From: Cumulibacter sp047975195
Lineage (GTDB): Bacteria > Actinomycetota > Actinomycetes > Mycobacteriales > Antricoccaceae
Length of the DNA: 64,000 bases
NCBI GenBank assembly: GCA_047975195.1
Contig: JBKEDB010000063.1
Span: forward strand, 1-64,000
Direction: 5' to 3'
The notes below the pieces were generated by a model that saw nothing but the letters and a program-made list of their open reading frames with translations, searched no databases and was not told the DNA's origin. Shown here piece by piece: positions 1-8,725 of this stretch (positions are counted from its first letter, which is position 1; each line of letters begins with the position of its first letter). The position numbers were made by a program, and so were the translations under genes.

Positions 1-1088
1 AGCTCGGCATCCCGGAGGCGGAGAAGCAGCGCCTCGTCGCCGGTGTCGCCGCGCAGTACGAGTCGGAGGTCGTCTACCACCAAATCCGTGAGGACCTGGA
101 GGAGCAGGGCGTCATCTTCGTTGACACCGACACCGGACTGCGCGATTACCCGGAACTGTTCCAGGAGTACTTCGGTTCGGTCATCCCAGCAGGCGATAAC
201 AAGTTCTCCGCGCTGAATACCGCGGTGTGGTCCGGTGGCTCGTTCATCTACGTGCCGAAGGGCGTGCACGTTGAGATTCCGCTGCAGGCCTACTTCCGGA
301 TCAACACCGAGAACATGGGGCAGTTCGAGCGGACCTTGATCATCGTCGATGAGGATGCCTACGTGCATTACGTCGAAGGATGCACCGCGCCGATCTACTC
401 ATCGGACTCGCTGCACTCCGCGGTCGTGGAGATCGTCGTGAAGAAGGGCGCGCGCTGCCGCTACACGACCATTCAGAACTGGTCGAACAACGTGTACAAC
501 CTCGTCACCAAGCGCGCCAACGCGCACGAGGGGGCGACCATGGAATGGATCGACGGCAATATCGGCTCCAAGGTCACCATGAAGTACCCGGCCGTGTTCA
601 TGCTCGGTGAGCACGCACGCGGTGAGGTGCTGTCGGTGGCGTTTGCCGGTGAAGGGCAGCACCAGGACGCCGGCTCGAAGATGGTGCACCTCGCACCGCA
701 CACCTCGTCCTCGATCATCTCGAAGTCGGTCGCGCGTGGTGGCGGTCGTGCGTCGTATCGCGGATTGGTCCGGGTCAACGCTCGCGCAGCAGGTTCGTCC
801 TCGGTCGTGAAGTGCGATGCTTTGCTGGTCGATCAGATCAGCCGTTCGGACACCTATCCGTACGTCGATATTCGTAACGATGACGTATCGATGGGGCACG
901 AGGCAACGGTGACGAAGGTCAGCGAGGACCAGTTGTTCTACCTCATGTCGCGTGGCATGGAGGAGGACGAAGCGATGGCGATGATCGTGCGCGGGTTCGT
1001 GGAGCCGATCGCGAAGGAACTGCCGATGGAGTACGCGCTCGAGCTGAACCGCCTCATCGAGCTGCAGATGGAAGGCGCGGTGGGCTAA
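1..1088 (+). CDS. sufB: SufB, Fe-S cluster assembly scaffold subunit (5' truncated)
   Basis: SufB is the scaffold of the SufBCD complex, which builds Fe-S clusters in the cytosol. The window opens inside the gene. The reading frame is open from base 3, giving 361 visible residues; about 110 N-terminal residues of a usual 470-480 are missing. Visible SufB hallmarks are the WSGGSFIYVPKGVHVE segment, the YVEGCTAPIY cysteine segment, and the C-terminal beta-helix ending in a GMEEDEAMAMIVRGF stretch. The CTAP site, where some mycobacterial SufB proteins carry an intein, is uninterrupted here. It leads the sufB-D-C-S-U-T operon, with sufD starting 77 nt after the stop. Identification is very secure; the true start and any SufR-type regulator lie outside the window. 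Confidence 0.97.
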   Translation, partial: LGIPEAEKQRLVAGVAAQYESEVVYHQIREDLEEQGVIFVDTDTGLRDYPELFQEYFGSVIPAGDNKFSALNTAVWSGGSFIYVPKGVHVEIPLQAYFRINTENMGQFERTLIIVDEDAYVHYVEGCTAPIYSSDSLHSAVVEIVVKKGARCRYTTIQNWSNNVYNLVTKRANAHEGATMEWIDGNIGSKVTMKYPAVFMLGEHARGEVLSVAFAGEGQHQDAGSKMVHLAPHTSSSIISKSVARGGGRASYRGLVRVNARAAGSSSVVKCDALLVDQISRSDTYPYVDIRNDDVSMGHEATVTKVSEDQLFYLMSRGMEEDEAMAMIVRGFVEPIAKELPMEYALELNRLIELQMEGAVG

Positions 1089-1165
1089 CTGCCCGCGCGG
1101 CGCGGAGGGTTTTCAGCGTCGCACAGCAGTAGTTACCAGCGGCCACCACACGAGAAAAGAAGAGA

Positions 1166-2335
1166 ATGACTGCTACCGATACCCCTGCCGTGGCGCAGGC
1201 GATCGAGACGACCGACAAGGTCCTGTCCCACCTGCATCCCGAAGGCTCCACCGACGTCGCCGACCACGCGATTCCGTCCGGGCACGAAGAGATCTGGCGA
1301 TTCACCCCGATGCGCCGGATGCGCGATCTGCACAAAGATGCCGCGTTCGGCGGACCGATCGAGGTGTCGATCGACAAGCCAGCCCAGGTTGCTGCCGAGG
1401 TCTCCGCAGCAGCTACTGATCAGCAAGGTGTCACCGGGTTCCTGCCGACGGACCGAGTGACCGCGCGTGCGTGGCACGCCGCCGGCGAGGTACGCACCAT
1501 CACCGTGCCTGGCGACGTCGTCCTGGATGAGCCGGTAGTCGTGCGGCATACCGGTGGCGATGCTGGTACTGCGGTCGCGGCACATACCGTCGTGGTCGCC
1601 GGCAAGTTCAGCAAATCGACGGTCGTATTTGACTTCCAGGGGTCGAGCACCTTGGCCGACACCGTCGAGTTCCTGGTTGAGGACGGCGCACAGTTGACCG
1701 TCGTGGTTGTCGACGACTGGGCGGACGACGGTTTCCACCACTCGGCGCAGCACGCACGGATCGGCCGTGACGCCCAGTTCAAGCACATCGCGGTGACATT
1801 TGGCGGCGATCTTGTCCGCGCGAACACGTCCGTGTCGTACGCCGGACCAGGTGGCCAGGCGGAACTGCTCGGCATCTACTTCGCCGATGCCGGGCAGCAC
1901 ATCGAACACCGTCTTTTCGTTGATCACGATGCGCCGAAGACCAAGAGCAACGTCGACTACAAGGGCGCACTACAGGGAAAGGACGCGCACACCGTGTGGA
2001 TCGGTGACGTTCTGATCCGCAAGGTCGCCGAAGGCATCGAGACCTACGAAGCGAACCGCAACCTGGTACTCACCGAAGGATGCCGCGCCGATTCGGTACC
2101 GAACCTGGAGATCGAGACCGGCGAGATTGAGGGCGCCGGGCACGCCTCGACCACAGGCCGATTTGACGACGAGCAGCTGTTCTACCTGCAGTCGCGCGGT
2201 ATTCCGGCCGAAGAGGCCCGCCGACTTGTCGTACGCGGATTCTTCGCCGACATCATTCGGAAGATCGGTATCCCGTCGATCGAGGAGAAGCTCATCGAGG
2301 CCGTCGAGGTCGAGCTCGCCCGATCGAACGCCTAA
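1166..2335 (+). CDS. sufD: SufD, Fe-S cluster assembly protein
   Basis: This 389-residue protein is the SufB paralogue that partners SufB and SufC in the cytosolic Fe-S assembly complex. The ATG start has a purine-rich upstream stretch (AAAAGAAGAGA). An early segment, EEIWRFTPMRRM, is typical of SufD N-termini. The C-terminal half carries the SufB/SufD beta-helix core, with HRLFVDHDAPKTKSNVDYKG followed by GIPAEEARRLVVRGFF, which mirrors the end of SufB. It sits between sufB and sufC, 43 nt before the sufC start, in the usual actinobacterial order. The function follows from family and operon context; I see no unusual residues or interruptions. Confidence 0.96.
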   Translation: MTATDTPAVAQAIETTDKVLSHLHPEGSTDVADHAIPSGHEEIWRFTPMRRMRDLHKDAAFGGPIEVSIDKPAQVAAEVSAAATDQQGVTGFLPTDRVTARAWHAAGEVRTITVPGDVVLDEPVVVRHTGGDAGTAVAAHTVVVAGKFSKSTVVFDFQGSSTLADTVEFLVEDGAQLTVVVVDDWADDGFHHSAQHARIGRDAQFKHIAVTFGGDLVRANTSVSYAGPGGQAELLGIYFADAGQHIEHRLFVDHDAPKTKSNVDYKGALQGKDAHTVWIGDVLIRKVAEGIETYEANRNLVLTEGCRADSVPNLEIETGEIEGAGHASTTGRFDDEQLFYLQSRGIPAEEARRLVVRGFFADIIRKIGIPSIEEKLIEAVEVELARSNA

Positions 2336-2378
2336 GACATTCCAGCCATACATCGAAATTTTCAGGAGAACAGCAACC

Positions 2379-3143
2379 GTGGCAACGCTTGAGATCCGCG
2401 ATCTGCACGTTAGTGTCAACACCGAAACCGGCGCCAAGCCCATCCTCAAGGGCGTCAATCTCACGATTAAGCAGGGCGAAACGCACGCCATCATGGGCCC
2501 GAACGGCTCCGGCAAGTCGACGCTGGCCTACAGCGTCGCTGGCCACCCGAAGTACGCGATCACCTCAGGTGAAGTGTTGCTGGACGGCGAGGACGTCCTG
2601 AGCATGACGGTTGACGAGCGGGCGCGGGCAGGCATGTTCCTGGCCATGCAGTACCCGGTCGAGGTGCCAGGCGTGTCGGTGGCCAACTTCCTGCGCACCG
2701 CTGCCACCGCGGTACGCGGTGAGGCGCCGAAGCTGCGCACCTGGGTCAAGGAAGTCAAGGAAGCGATGACCGACCTCAAGATGGACCCCGAGTTCAGCGA
2801 GCGGTCGGTGAATGAAGGCTTCTCCGGCGGCGAGAAGAAGCGTCACGAGATTCTGCAGATGGAACTACTGAAGCCGAAGGTCGCGATCCTCGATGAGACG
2901 GACTCGGGTCTGGATATCGACGCGCTGCGCGTCGTGTCCGAGGGAGTCAATCGGGTACACGCTGCGGGTGAGACGGCGACGGTGCTGATCACGCACTACA
3001 CGCGGATCCTGCGGTACGTGAAGCCGGACTACGTCCACGTCTTCGCCGGCGGCAAGGTCGTCGAGTCCGGCGGACCCGAGCTGGCCGAAGAACTTGAGGC
3101 GAACGGTTACGAGCGTTTTGTGAACGCGGGCGCCGAGGCGTGA
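2379..3143 (+). CDS. sufC: SufC, Fe-S assembly ABC-type ATPase
   Basis: SufC is the ATPase of the SufBCD scaffold complex. The open frame extends further upstream into sufD, but the start is placed at GTG 2379: it follows AGGAGAA at 2364-2370 and gives the expected 254-residue protein beginning VATLEIRDLHV. The Walker A is GPNGSGKS (residues 40-47). The signature GFSGGEKKRHE and the Walker B AILDETDSGLD are both intact and characteristic of SufC. Its stop overlaps the sufS start (GTGA at 3140-3143), so the two genes are probably translationally coupled. Confidence 0.97.
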   Translation: MATLEIRDLHVSVNTETGAKPILKGVNLTIKQGETHAIMGPNGSGKSTLAYSVAGHPKYAITSGEVLLDGEDVLSMTVDERARAGMFLAMQYPVEVPGVSVANFLRTAATAVRGEAPKLRTWVKEVKEAMTDLKMDPEFSERSVNEGFSGGEKKRHEILQMELLKPKVAILDETDSGLDIDALRVVSEGVNRVHAAGETATVLITHYTRILRYVKPDYVHVFAGGKVVESGGPELAEELEANGYERFVNAGAEA

Positions 3144-4402
3144 ACACACCGGCGGCGTACGACGTGACGGAGGTCCGTAAGGACTTTCCGATCTTCTCGC
3201 GCGTCTTCGACGACGGCGTGCCGCTGGTATACCTGGATTCGGCGAACACCTCTCAGAAGCCGCAGTCGGTGATCGACGTGATGAGCGATCATTTCGCTCA
3301 TCACAACGCCAATGTGGCGCGCGCAATGCATCGGCTCGGGGCCGAGTCCACCGAAGCGATGGAAGACGCCCGGGCACGGCTCGCACAGTTCATCGGTGCC
3401 GCACGGCCCGAGGAAATCGTGTTCACCAAGAACGCCTCCGAGGCGCTGAACCTACTCGCTCGCACGATGGGCGATGTGCGCGGTGACCTCGAACTACGTG
3501 CTGGCGATGAGATCGTGATCTCCGAGATGGAACATCACTCAAATATCGTGCCGTGGCAATTGCTGGCCGAACGTACCGGCGCGGTGCTGCGGTGGTTCGA
3601 GATCACCGACGAGGGTCGACTTGACCTCAGCGGTATCGACGAGCTGATCAATGAGCGCACCAAGATCGTGTCGATCACGCACGTATCCAACATGTTGGGC
3701 ACGATCAACCCGATCCGCGCGATCGCTGACAAAGCGCACTCTGTCGGTGCGCTGATGTTTGTTGACGCCTCGCAGGCCGTACCGCAAATGCCGTACGACG
3801 TGGCCTCGCTCGGTGCGGACGCGGTCGCGTTCACCGGTCACAAGATGCTGGGACCGACTGGTATTGGGGTGCTCTGGGCCCGGCACGACCTGCTCGATCA
3901 GCTCCCGCCGTTCCTCGGCGGCGGCGAAATGATCGAAATTGTGAAGATGAGCGGATCGACCTACGCGCCGCCGCCAGCGCGATTTGAAGCGGGGACTCCG
4001 CCGATCGTGCAGATCATTGGGCTCGGAGCCGCGGTGGATTACCTCGAGAACCTGGGGATGAGCGCGGTTGCTGAGCACGAGCGTGAGTTGACGGCCTATA
4101 CGCTTGACGCGCTACAGACGGTGAAGGGCGTGCGCATCCTGGGCCCGACAACGACTGACGATCGTGGGGGAGCGGTGAGTTTCGAACTCGCAGAGGTGCA
4201 CCCGCACGACGTCGGTCAGATCCTCGATTCACACGGAGTTGCTATCCGCGGTGGGCATCACTGCGCGCGACCGGTGCACGAACGATTCGGTGTGGCCGCG
4301 TCGAATCGCGTGTCGCCCTATCTCTATTCGACGACCGCGGAAATAGATGCGCTCATCGAGGGGTTAGAGAAGGTCAAGGCCTTCTTCCGCGTGAGTTACT
4401 AG
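3140..4402 (+). CDS. sufS: SufS, group II cysteine desulfurase
   Basis: This PLP-dependent desulfurase of 420 residues takes sulfur from L-cysteine for Fe-S assembly and hands it to SufU. The PLP lysine is in FTGHKMLGPTG (about K235) and the catalytic cysteine is in RGGHHCARP (about C375); the RxGHHC form marks group II enzymes. PLP-binding motifs EMEHHSNIVPW and DASQAVP are also present. It starts at a GTG overlapping the sufC stop by 4 nt, and sufU follows within 10 nt. All catalytic elements are intact, so the assignment is firm. Confidence 0.96.
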   Translation: MNTPAAYDVTEVRKDFPIFSRVFDDGVPLVYLDSANTSQKPQSVIDVMSDHFAHHNANVARAMHRLGAESTEAMEDARARLAQFIGAARPEEIVFTKNASEALNLLARTMGDVRGDLELRAGDEIVISEMEHHSNIVPWQLLAERTGAVLRWFEITDEGRLDLSGIDELINERTKIVSITHVSNMLGTINPIRAIADKAHSVGALMFVDASQAVPQMPYDVASLGADAVAFTGHKMLGPTGIGVLWARHDLLDQLPPFLGGGEMIEIVKMSGSTYAPPPARFEAGTPPIVQIIGLGAAVDYLENLGMSAVAEHERELTAYTLDALQTVKGVRILGPTTTDDRGGAVSFELAEVHPHDVGQILDSHGVAIRGGHHCARPVHERFGVAASNRVSPYLYSTTAEIDALIEGLEKVKAFFRVSY

Positions 4403-4411
4403 GAGCGTTTG

Positions 4412-4870
4412 GTGCAGGTTGAGTCGATGTACCAGGAAATCATCCTGGACCACTACAAGAACCCGCAGGGCAAAGGGCTGCGAGAGCCCTTTGGCGGCGA
4501 GGCTCATCACGTCAACCCTTCGTGCGGCGATGAGGTGACGTTGCGTGTGCAGTTATCCGATGACGGCACCGTTGTTGACGACGTGTCGTACGACGGGGTT
4601 GGCTGCTCCATCAGCCAAGCATCGGTCTCGGTGCTGCATGAACTCGTCATTGGACGCTCCGTCGACGACGCGTTTAAGAAGATGGCGGCGTTTACCGAAC
4701 TCATGCAGAGCAAGGGAGCGGCCGAACCGGACGAGGATGTGCTGGAGGACGGCGTGGCGTTCGTCGGCGTCGCGAAGTTCCCATCCAGAATCAAATGTGC
4801 ATTGCTGGGTTGGATGGCTTTCAAAGACGCCGCAGCGCGCGCGGGTGCTGCTGTACCAGAGGGGAAGTAG
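4412..4870 (+). CDS. sufU: SufU, zinc-dependent sulfur acceptor for SufS
   Basis: SufU accepts persulfide sulfur from SufS and delivers it to the SufBCD scaffold. The protein is about 152 residues with the three family cysteine motifs: NPSCGDEV, GVGCSISQAS and IKCALLGW. The N-terminal MYQEIILDHYKNP segment is typical. Three starts are possible: TTG 4409, GTG 4412 and ATG 4427. GTG 4412 is preferred because AGGAG (4401-4405) lies 6 nt upstream. The gene is 9 nt after sufS and 3 nt before sufT, so it is co-transcribed. Confidence 0.95.
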   Translation: MQVESMYQEIILDHYKNPQGKGLREPFGGEAHHVNPSCGDEVTLRVQLSDDGTVVDDVSYDGVGCSISQASVSVLHELVIGRSVDDAFKKMAAFTELMQSKGAAEPDEDVLEDGVAFVGVAKFPSRIKCALLGWMAFKDAAARAGAAVPEGK

Positions 4871-4873
4871 GAC

Positions 4874-5215
4874 ATGTCCGAGGATACGAAAACAGCGAAA
4901 CTCGATGATCTGGAAGAGGCACTGCGCGACGTGGTTGATCCTGAACTCGGGATCAACGTGGTCGACCTCGGCCTGGTCTACGGCCTGGACATCGACGACA
5001 GCGATGTTGCGACGGTCGATATGACCCTGACGTCCGCTGCCTGTCCGCTGACTGACGTGATCGAAGAGCAGGTCAACCAGGCCGTCACCGGCGGTCCCGG
5101 CCCTGGGTTGTGCGCTGACGTCAAGATCAACTGGGTCTGGATGCCACCGTGGTCGATGGACAAGATCACTGACGACGGTCGCGAGCAGTTACGCGCACTC
5201 GGTTTCAACATCTAA
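4874..5215 (+). CDS. sufT: SufT-like MIP18/DUF59 Fe-S maturation protein
   Basis: This small 113-residue protein of the MIP18/PaaD (DUF59) family is regularly the last gene of actinobacterial suf operons, where it helps Fe-S protein maturation. The family pattern is clear: DVVDPELGINVVDLGLVYG near the N-terminus, and TSAACPLTDVIEEQV containing the conserved cysteine. The ATG lies 3 nt after the sufU stop. The biochemical role of SufT is less well defined than that of the other Suf proteins; family membership is certain. Confidence 0.92.
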   Translation: MSEDTKTAKLDDLEEALRDVVDPELGINVVDLGLVYGLDIDDSDVATVDMTLTSAACPLTDVIEEQVNQAVTGGPGPGLCADVKINWVWMPPWSMDKITDDGREQLRALGFNI

Positions 5216-5221
5216 CCCGAG

Positions 5222-6259
5222 GTGGCATTCAGTTCGTCCGACAGGTCATTCCTTCGGCTGCCAGAGAAGATCCTGTCGCCCGTTCGCTCGCTCGCGGTTC
5301 GCATCGGTATTGCGCTGCTGTTAGTGGCTATCGTGGTATTCGCGGTGTACATCGATCGAGATGGATATCGGGATGTCGATGATGCGGGCGTTGACCTGCT
5401 GGATGCGGTGTACTACACGACGGTGACGATGACGACCACCGGCTACGGTGACATCACGCCGGTGTCGGACTCCGCGCGCATGGTGAATATCGTGCTGATT
5501 ACCCCGCTGCGCGTGATGTTCCTGATCCTGCTGGTCGGGACCACGTTGGAAGTGTTGGCTAGTCAGGGACGCGAGCGTGTTCGTCTGGCTCGCTGGAGGA
5601 GGCACATGCACAAGCACGTCGTCGTCGTGGGCTACGGGACGAAGGGGCGTTCGGCGGTAAACACGTTGCTGAACACCGGCAAGGATGCCGATCACATCCT
5701 GGTGATCGATCCTTCGGATCAAGTGACCCGTCAGGCGCAGGCCGATGGTGTCGCCTCGATCGTCGGCGACGGCTCGCGGCGCGAAGTACTCGAGCGCGCA
5801 CGCGTAGCAGACGCCGAGAAGATCATCATCACTGCCAATCGCGACGACACCGCCGTGCTGGTCACGTTGACCGCACGCCAGCTCAATGCAGACGCGCACA
5901 TAATCGCGTCTGTACGCGAGCAGAGCAACGTTCACCTGCTGCGGCAGAGCGGCGCGGACAATGTGGTGACATCCTCGGATTCGATCGGCCGGATGCTAGC
6001 CATCGCGTCGATAAACCCTGGTCTGGCGGATGTGCTCGACGACCTGCTCAGCCCCGGTGAAGGCCTTGAGGTGACGGGGCGCCCTGTGCATCCGGACGAA
6101 GTAGGACGATCACCGAAATGGTGTTCGGATCAGGTGATGGCAGTCTTACGCGGCGGTAAGCGTTATCGGTTCTATGACGATGAGGTCGCCTCGTTGCTAC
6201 CGAACGACACGCTCATCGTTGTCCGCGACGGATCGAAATACCTGCCGCCGGCGGAGTAA
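5222..6259 (+). CDS. Two-TM potassium channel with RCK/TrkA-N domain
   Basis: This 345-residue protein resembles simple prokaryotic K+ channels (Kch/MthK-like). A membrane helix lies near residues 20-42, then a pore helix and the selectivity filter TGYGD (residues 73-77), then a second helix around residues 88-115. The rest is a cytosolic RCK domain starting with the Rossmann motif VVVGYGTKGRS and a possible C-terminal RCK-C part. The GTG start lies only 6 nt after sufT with no clear ribosome site of its own, so it may be read from the suf transcript. The substrate is inferred from the filter; the ligand that gates it is unknown. Confidence 0.9.
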   Translation: MAFSSSDRSFLRLPEKILSPVRSLAVRIGIALLLVAIVVFAVYIDRDGYRDVDDAGVDLLDAVYYTTVTMTTTGYGDITPVSDSARMVNIVLITPLRVMFLILLVGTTLEVLASQGRERVRLARWRRHMHKHVVVVGYGTKGRSAVNTLLNTGKDADHILVIDPSDQVTRQAQADGVASIVGDGSRREVLERARVADAEKIIITANRDDTAVLVTLTARQLNADAHIIASVREQSNVHLLRQSGADNVVTSSDSIGRMLAIASINPGLADVLDDLLSPGEGLEVTGRPVHPDEVGRSPKWCSDQVMAVLRGGKRYRFYDDEVASLLPNDTLIVVRDGSKYLPPAE

Positions 6260-6309
6260 TTCGCGCCCAAGCTGGCTGATTCGGGATTCCGGCGAGCGCC
6301 GACCGGTGA

Positions 6310-6591
6310 TCACCCTCCGCCGACGACGAGTCCAGGGGGCAGCATAACGAGCACTATCGCGGCGATGATCATCGCGGCGGCGAAGTAACCCTGCGCTTGA
6401 CGGGTCCGTAGCAATTGCGTGCGACGTACCCGCCACAGCAATGCCGCGGTGATGGCGGCTCCCGCGAGCAGCGCGATCAGCATGACGGCCAGGTTGGCGT
6501 CGTACGCGATATGCAGCGAAAGGAACACCGCGACCCCGATCAGCAGACCGAATCCCGCCGATCGCGGTGCGAGCCATCGATTGATCCCCAT
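6310..6591 (-). CDS. Small membrane protein of unknown function, three TM segments
   Basis: This 93-residue protein has about three hydrophobic helices: SAGFGLLIGVAVFLSLHIA, LAVMLIALLAGAAITAALL, and a C-terminal AAMIIAAIVLVMLPPGLVV. A basic loop (WRVRRTQLLRTRQAQG) lies between the last two. The chosen ATG at 6591 follows a GGGGGC-type purine stretch; the frame stays open further upstream, but that would run into the divergent gene at 6635. The stop is 50 nt from the converging K+ channel gene. I do not recognise a family and assign no function. Confidence 0.6.
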   Translation of the reverse strand: MGINRWLAPRSAGFGLLIGVAVFLSLHIAYDANLAVMLIALLAGAAITAALLWRVRRTQLLRTRQAQGYFAAAMIIAAIVLVMLPPGLVVGGG

Positions 6592-6634
6592 GCCGCCCCC
6601 CTGAGTTCCGTGCGGCACTTTACACATCGGTGCG

Positions 6635-6940
6635 ATGTCGTTCCTTGATCCGTACGCCGCCGGGGACCCGAACCCCGATGAGTTGAACCCGTACTTTGTG
6701 CACTCGTGCGCTGCGGGGACGGCGGCATGCGGTATTGCCTGGTTGTTCCTGGATAACCTGATGGTGCGCATCGTGCTCGCGGCGATCATCATTGGGCTAC
6801 TGACGGCCATCGCGGTGCGTGGGGTCACCCAAGTCGTTCCCGATGCTCCAGCCGCGCACGAGCGTGCGGGTGTGACCCACGCGGTGGGCGCTGGCTCGAA
6901 TCAGCCGCTGGTGCGTCTGCCCAAATCCCTACGCGACTAA
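6635..6940 (+). CDS. Small membrane protein of unknown function, two TM segments
   Basis: This 101-residue protein has a polar N-terminus (DPYAAGDPNPDELNPYF), then a hydrophobic stretch near residues 28-40 and another near 45-65 (MVRIVLAAIIIGLLTAIAV). A polar, probably cytosolic tail follows. It is divergent from the small membrane gene ending at 6591, 43 nt apart, so the two may share a promoter region. The ribosome site is weak. No family is recognised, and its reality rests on the coherent membrane topology. Confidence 0.55.
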   Translation: MSFLDPYAAGDPNPDELNPYFVHSCAAGTAACGIAWLFLDNLMVRIVLAAIIIGLLTAIAVRGVTQVVPDAPAAHERAGVTHAVGAGSNQPLVRLPKSLRD

Positions 6941-7068
6941 CAGACGCTGCCGGTGCTGCACCAGGCATCCGGATCGTGTCGTGAAGCACCGCGCACACCC
7001 GGAAAGTCGGTGGACGAACCACCTAGAATGGATTGGTTCCCCTGGTGCCGATATGAGTGAGCTTTGCC

Positions 7069-8667
7069 GTGATCAATGCCGAGAAGATCGAACTGCGCGC
7101 CGGCGCGCGCGTATTGATCTCGGACGCGACAATGCGGGTATTACCTGGCGACCGCATCGGACTCGTGGGACGCAACGGCGCGGGAAAGACCACGACCCTG
7201 CGGATGTTGTCCGGCGAGTCATTGCCCGGCGCGGGCCAGGTGCAGCGTAAAGGAACCTTGGGCTATTTGCCGCAGGACCCCAAGAGTGGCGACCTGACGG
7301 TTACCGCGCGGGACAGGGTGCTGTCTGCCCGGGGCCTGGACGAACTCATGCGCAAGATGGCCGAGCTGTCTGAAAAAATGGGCGAGGCCGACGGCGATGA
7401 GCGGGACCGGATGATCAATCGGTATTCGCGCCTCGAGGACCAGTTCGCGGCCAACGGCGGTTACGCCGCCGAGAGCGAAGCCGCGCAGATCTGCTCCAAT
7501 CTCGGTCTGCCCGATCGCGTTTTAGGCCAGGAACTCAGCACGCTGTCCGGTGGTCAGCGTCGCCGCGTCGAACTCGCGCGGATCCTGTTCTCCGGAGCGG
7601 ACACCCTGCTGCTGGACGAACCGACCAACCACCTCGATGCTGACTCGATCGGTTGGCTGCGTGACTTCCTACGCCGGCACGACGGCGGTCTGATCGTGAT
7701 CAGTCACGATATCGAATTACTCGACGCCGTCGTGAACAAAGTCTGGCTGCTGGATGCCAACCGTGCGGTGATGGACGTCTACAACGTCGGCTGGAAGGAA
7801 TACCTTAAGCAGCGCGAGGTCGATGAGAAGCGTCGCAAACGCGAGCGCGCGAATGCGGAGAAGAAGGCCGGTGCGTTGCTGTCGCAGGCCGACAAGATGC
7901 GCGCGAAGGCGACGAAGGCGGTCGCCGCACAGAACATGATCCGCCGTGCGGAGGCGATGCTCGCCGGGCTCGAGGATGAGATCGTGCACGATCGTGTTGC
8001 GCGCGTTCGGTTCCCCGATCCGGCACCGGCCGGTCGTACGCCGCTGACCGCGAAGGAACTCTCCAAGAGTTACGGTTCGCTGGAAATCTTCACCGATGTG
8101 GACCTCGCGGTCGACCGTGGTGCACGCGTGGTGATCCTCGGTTTGAATGGTGCCGGTAAGACGACTTTGTTGAAGTTACTGTTCGGAATCGAGCAGCCCG
8201 ATACCGGCGCCGTGCTGCACGGGCACGGATTGCGCCTCGGCTACTTCGCGCAGGAGCACGACACACTGGATCCAACTGCGAGCGTGCTGGAGAACATCAC
8301 CCGCGCCGCGCCGGACGCCGTGAGTACCGATCTCCGCAAGATTCTCGGTGCCTTCCTTTTCTCTGGCGATTCCGTCGATCAGCCGGCGGGCACTTTGTCC
8401 GGCGGTGAGAAGACGCGTCTCGTGCTCGCCAGTCTCGTCTCCAGCGGCGCCAACGTGCTGTTGTTGGACGAACCGACCAACAACCTGGATCCGGCGTCCC
8501 GGGAGCAGGTCTTGGACGCGCTGCGCAGTTACGCCGGCGCGATCATCTTGGTCTCGCACGACGAAGGTGCCGTGCGCGCGTTGAACCCGGAAAAAGTGAT
8601 CCTGCTGCCGGACGGAGTCGAGGACAACTGGTCCGAGGACCTGGCGGACCTCATCTCCCTGGCCTAG
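7069..8667 (+). CDS. ABC-F family ATPase (Rv1473-like)
   Basis: This soluble protein of about 532 residues has two fused ABC ATPase domains and no membrane segments, as in the ABC-F family that acts on the ribosome. Walker A motifs are GRNGAGKTT and GLNGAGKTT, and signatures are LSGGQRRR and LSGGEKTR. Walker B regions (LLLDEPTNHLD and LLLDEPTNNLD) are intact. A charged inter-domain linker (KQREVDEKRRKRERANAEKK) separates the domains. GTG 7069 is chosen over GTG 7057 because it gives an INAEKIELRAGAR N-terminus aligning with Rv1473-type proteins. Some relatives confer macrolide or similar resistance, others aid translation; the sequence does not say which applies here. Confidence 0.9.
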   Translation: MINAEKIELRAGARVLISDATMRVLPGDRIGLVGRNGAGKTTTLRMLSGESLPGAGQVQRKGTLGYLPQDPKSGDLTVTARDRVLSARGLDELMRKMAELSEKMGEADGDERDRMINRYSRLEDQFAANGGYAAESEAAQICSNLGLPDRVLGQELSTLSGGQRRRVELARILFSGADTLLLDEPTNHLDADSIGWLRDFLRRHDGGLIVISHDIELLDAVVNKVWLLDANRAVMDVYNVGWKEYLKQREVDEKRRKRERANAEKKAGALLSQADKMRAKATKAVAAQNMIRRAEAMLAGLEDEIVHDRVARVRFPDPAPAGRTPLTAKELSKSYGSLEIFTDVDLAVDRGARVVILGLNGAGKTTLLKLLFGIEQPDTGAVLHGHGLRLGYFAQEHDTLDPTASVLENITRAAPDAVSTDLRKILGAFLFSGDSVDQPAGTLSGGEKTRLVLASLVSSGANVLLLDEPTNNLDPASREQVLDALRSYAGAIILVSHDEGAVRALNPEKVILLPDGVEDNWSEDLADLISLA

Positions 8668-8725
8668 ACCCGACGCCGTCCCGCGCGCAGCCGACGCCAC
8701 GCCGAGACCCGTCGAGACTCTGCAA

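Noticed and set aside
3..1088. Intein in sufB, as found in some mycobacteria
   Set aside because: The visible CTAP region and downstream coding are continuous, with no splicing-domain sequence.
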